A stretch of 5,771 nt of DNA, from the NCBI GenBank assembly GCA_016875155.1, contig VGSD01000203.1, forward strand, positions 1-5,771. The letters run 5' to 3'. Each line of letters begins with the position of its first letter. The first letter of the stretch is position 1. The notes under the pieces are model-generated. The model saw only the letters and a program-made list of their open reading frames with translations, had not been told where the DNA came from and ran no database searches. This stretch comes from Deltaproteobacteria bacterium. GTDB lineage: Bacteria; Desulfobacterota; BSN033; UBA1163. The translations under genes and the position numbers were made by a program. Of this stretch, positions 4,617 through 5,771 are shown piece after piece.

Positions 4617-5765
4617 CTATAACGCTCCTGATTCGATCTTTAATTCGTCTTCTTTGAATGTGGCTACTGGTGGCACTTCATTGACATCTCTTCCGGGAAC
4701 ATAGTTGAACATCTTCTGAATCTTATCCCCAACACTCCTGAAGAGAGTGGCAACCGGGAGTCTGCTCGGACAGGCGCTGTCGCAGAGCCCGCATCCAATG
4801 CAGGAGGTGACCATATGGGTCATCCGGATGAGATGAAAGATGAGGGTGTCGGTGGGCATCCGGATTCCTCCTTTGCGGTCTGCCCATCTCAAGAACTGAT
4901 CTCCTTCATGCTCAAACACGGCCGTCTTGAAGACGCACTCCTTGCAATAACAGATCGGGCAGGAAATCATGCAGTTGTGACATCGAATACAGGTTGAAAA
5001 TTTATCCAGAAAAGCCGGCAGATTCTTGACAATCCCGCTGAATTCCTGGAAGAGAGCATCTCTTTTCTTTATTTTCTCAGCAATGACTTTATTGACCACC
5101 TCGCTCCTTGAGGCGGGTTCATTTCCTGAAGTAGAGAGGAGCCCTTTCTCTTCCAGCTCTTTTTCTAACTTATCTCCGATCTCAAGCCCAACTTCTTCAT
5201 CTGTTTTATAGCCAAAGAGCCTGATATGAATATCGGCCTTTGGCACAGGATATTCACACATCTGGCAGGCAGGTCGGAATGCAAATCCCTGTGGAGCTAC
5301 GGGCGCCCCCTTCTCCATGCTTTTCAATAAATCTGATTCCAGTTTTCCGCCTTCCTTTCCCTCTTGAACCATCTTCGAGTAGTCCGTGACTTCAAATGTT
5401 CCCGGACAGTCGATGCCGATGACAAAGAGGTTCTCCAGTTTTACCTGAAGAAATTTGGCCAACTCCACAACGGCCCTGATCTCACAGGTCTTCAATACGG
5501 CAGCGACTTTCTTGTTTAAATTCTTTATAGAGAGATTGGAGGCAACCCTTGCGGATTGAACCGGTATCGTCAGTGAAAAGGGAGACGCACCATCCATCTT
5601 TCCGGGGTCGTGGATCAACGTTTGAGCAAACCCATCTCCAGAAGGAAGCTTCTTGGGAATGAGAAGGGCTTCGATCACTCCCTTTTCTAAAAGGGATTTA
5701 AGAAACCCGTTGACGGTCTCCTCGGTCTTTCCTCCAGAAACTTTTAATACTGTCTGCTTTGCCAT
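4617..5765 (-). CDS. FrhB/FdhB-like iron-sulfur flavoprotein (F420/NAD(P)H-type oxidoreductase beta subunit)
   Basis: A 382-residue protein resembling beta subunits of coenzyme F420 hydrogenase and formate dehydrogenase, which bind FAD and exchange electrons with F420 or NAD(P). Residues 86-120 hold the family core, with KTCEIRAVVELAK (Cys94) and VIGIDCPGTFEV (Cys120); ACQMC (Cys167, Cys170) follows. Two 4Fe-4S sites lie in the C-terminal half: C259-x2-C262-x2-C265-x3-C269-P, directly followed by Cys272, Cys274 and Cys277 (PICYCKEC), and C322-x2-C325-x2-C328-x3-C332-P. No signal peptide or membrane helix is seen. It is first of the three genes in the window and probably the electron input of the complex, but its cofactor cannot be read from sequence. 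The ATG at 5765 is 6 bases from the window end, so its ribosome binding site is not visible and a start further upstream cannot be excluded; the operon may also begin outside. Confidence 0.75.
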   Translation of the reverse strand: MAKQTVLKVSGGKTEETVNGFLKSLLEKGVIEALLIPKKLPSGDGFAQTLIHDPGKMDGASPFSLTIPVQSARVASNLSIKNLNKKVAAVLKTCEIRAVVELAKFLQVKLENLFVIGIDCPGTFEVTDYSKMVQEGKEGGKLESDLLKSMEKGAPVAPQGFAFRPACQMCEYPVPKADIHIRLFGYKTDEEVGLEIGDKLEKELEEKGLLSTSGNEPASRSEVVNKVIAEKIKKRDALFQEFSGIVKNLPAFLDKFSTCIRCHNCMISCPICYCKECVFKTAVFEHEGDQFLRWADRKGGIRMPTDTLIFHLIRMTHMVTSCIGCGLCDSACPSRLPVATLFRSVGDKIQKMFNYVPGRDVNEVPPVATFKEDELKIESGAL

Positions 5766-5771
5766 GTCTGG

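Noticed and set aside
4815..5211. Two plus-strand frames of about 60 codons
   Set aside because: They are shadows of the FrhB-like gene, whose Cys clusters confirm the minus-strand frame.
2052..5765. Classical membrane succinate dehydrogenase or methanogen thiol:fumarate reductase
   Set aside because: No membrane anchor gene or transmembrane segment is visible, the Fe-S protein has no 3Fe-4S pattern or CCG domain, and the FAD-linking His is missing.
1..5771. CRISPR array, tRNA, rRNA or complete insertion sequence
   Set aside because: No regularly spaced repeats, no cloverleaf-like sequence, and no transposase or integrase frame were found on either strand.

Overview
The window looks like a bacterial accessory region lying against a metabolic operon. 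The metabolic genes (an FrhB/FdhB-like iron-sulfur flavoprotein, a 2Fe-2S plus 4Fe-4S protein and a fumarate-reductase-type flavoprotein) and the GC-rich intergenic hairpin repeats fit an anaerobe. My best guess is a Desulfobacterota-like (syntrophic or sulfate-reducing) lineage, but the sequence has no taxonomic marker, so this is inference. AGGAGG-type ribosome binding sites and TTGACA promoters are consistent with an ordinary bacterium.

Left part (1-1000). A gene start with a good ribosome binding site sits at the extreme left on the minus strand and runs out of the window. About 400 bases without a convincing gene follow, holding a CCCTCACCC hairpin, a doubtful 35-codon ORF and a GGGGTCAG motif. 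Next comes a minus-strand type II toxin-antitoxin pair: a BrnT-like toxin followed by an overlapping CopG-type ribbon-helix-helix antitoxin.

Middle (1000-2050). A divergent plus-strand VapBC pair has a near-consensus promoter. Between the two toxin-antitoxin loci is a 3' gene stub. It encodes the same last residues as the large flavoprotein gene, plus its own stop codon. The stub and the true gene end are about 85% identical over 41 bp and stand as direct repeats on either side of vapBC. Five of the six differences are synonymous. This resembles elements that integrate into the 3' end of a gene and bring a replacement end, or else a nearly deleted paralogue.

Right part (2052-5765). Three minus-strand genes are probably co-transcribed from a promoter beyond the right edge. 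The order is FrhB/FdhB-like protein (382 aa), Fe-S protein (246 aa), then FrdA/SdhA-family flavoprotein (556 aa). A likely electron path is soluble reduced cofactor (NAD(P)H, F420H2 or ferredoxin) to flavin and 4Fe-4S clusters of the first protein, then the 2Fe-2S/4Fe-4S chain of the second, then FAD of the third, where fumarate or a similar enoate is reduced, or the reverse. No membrane anchor gene is in the window, and the flavoprotein has Asn where membrane-bound enzymes have the FAD-linking His. Both facts fit a soluble enzyme. Each gene junction in the operon carries a hairpin or short repeat ahead of a strong ribosome binding site.
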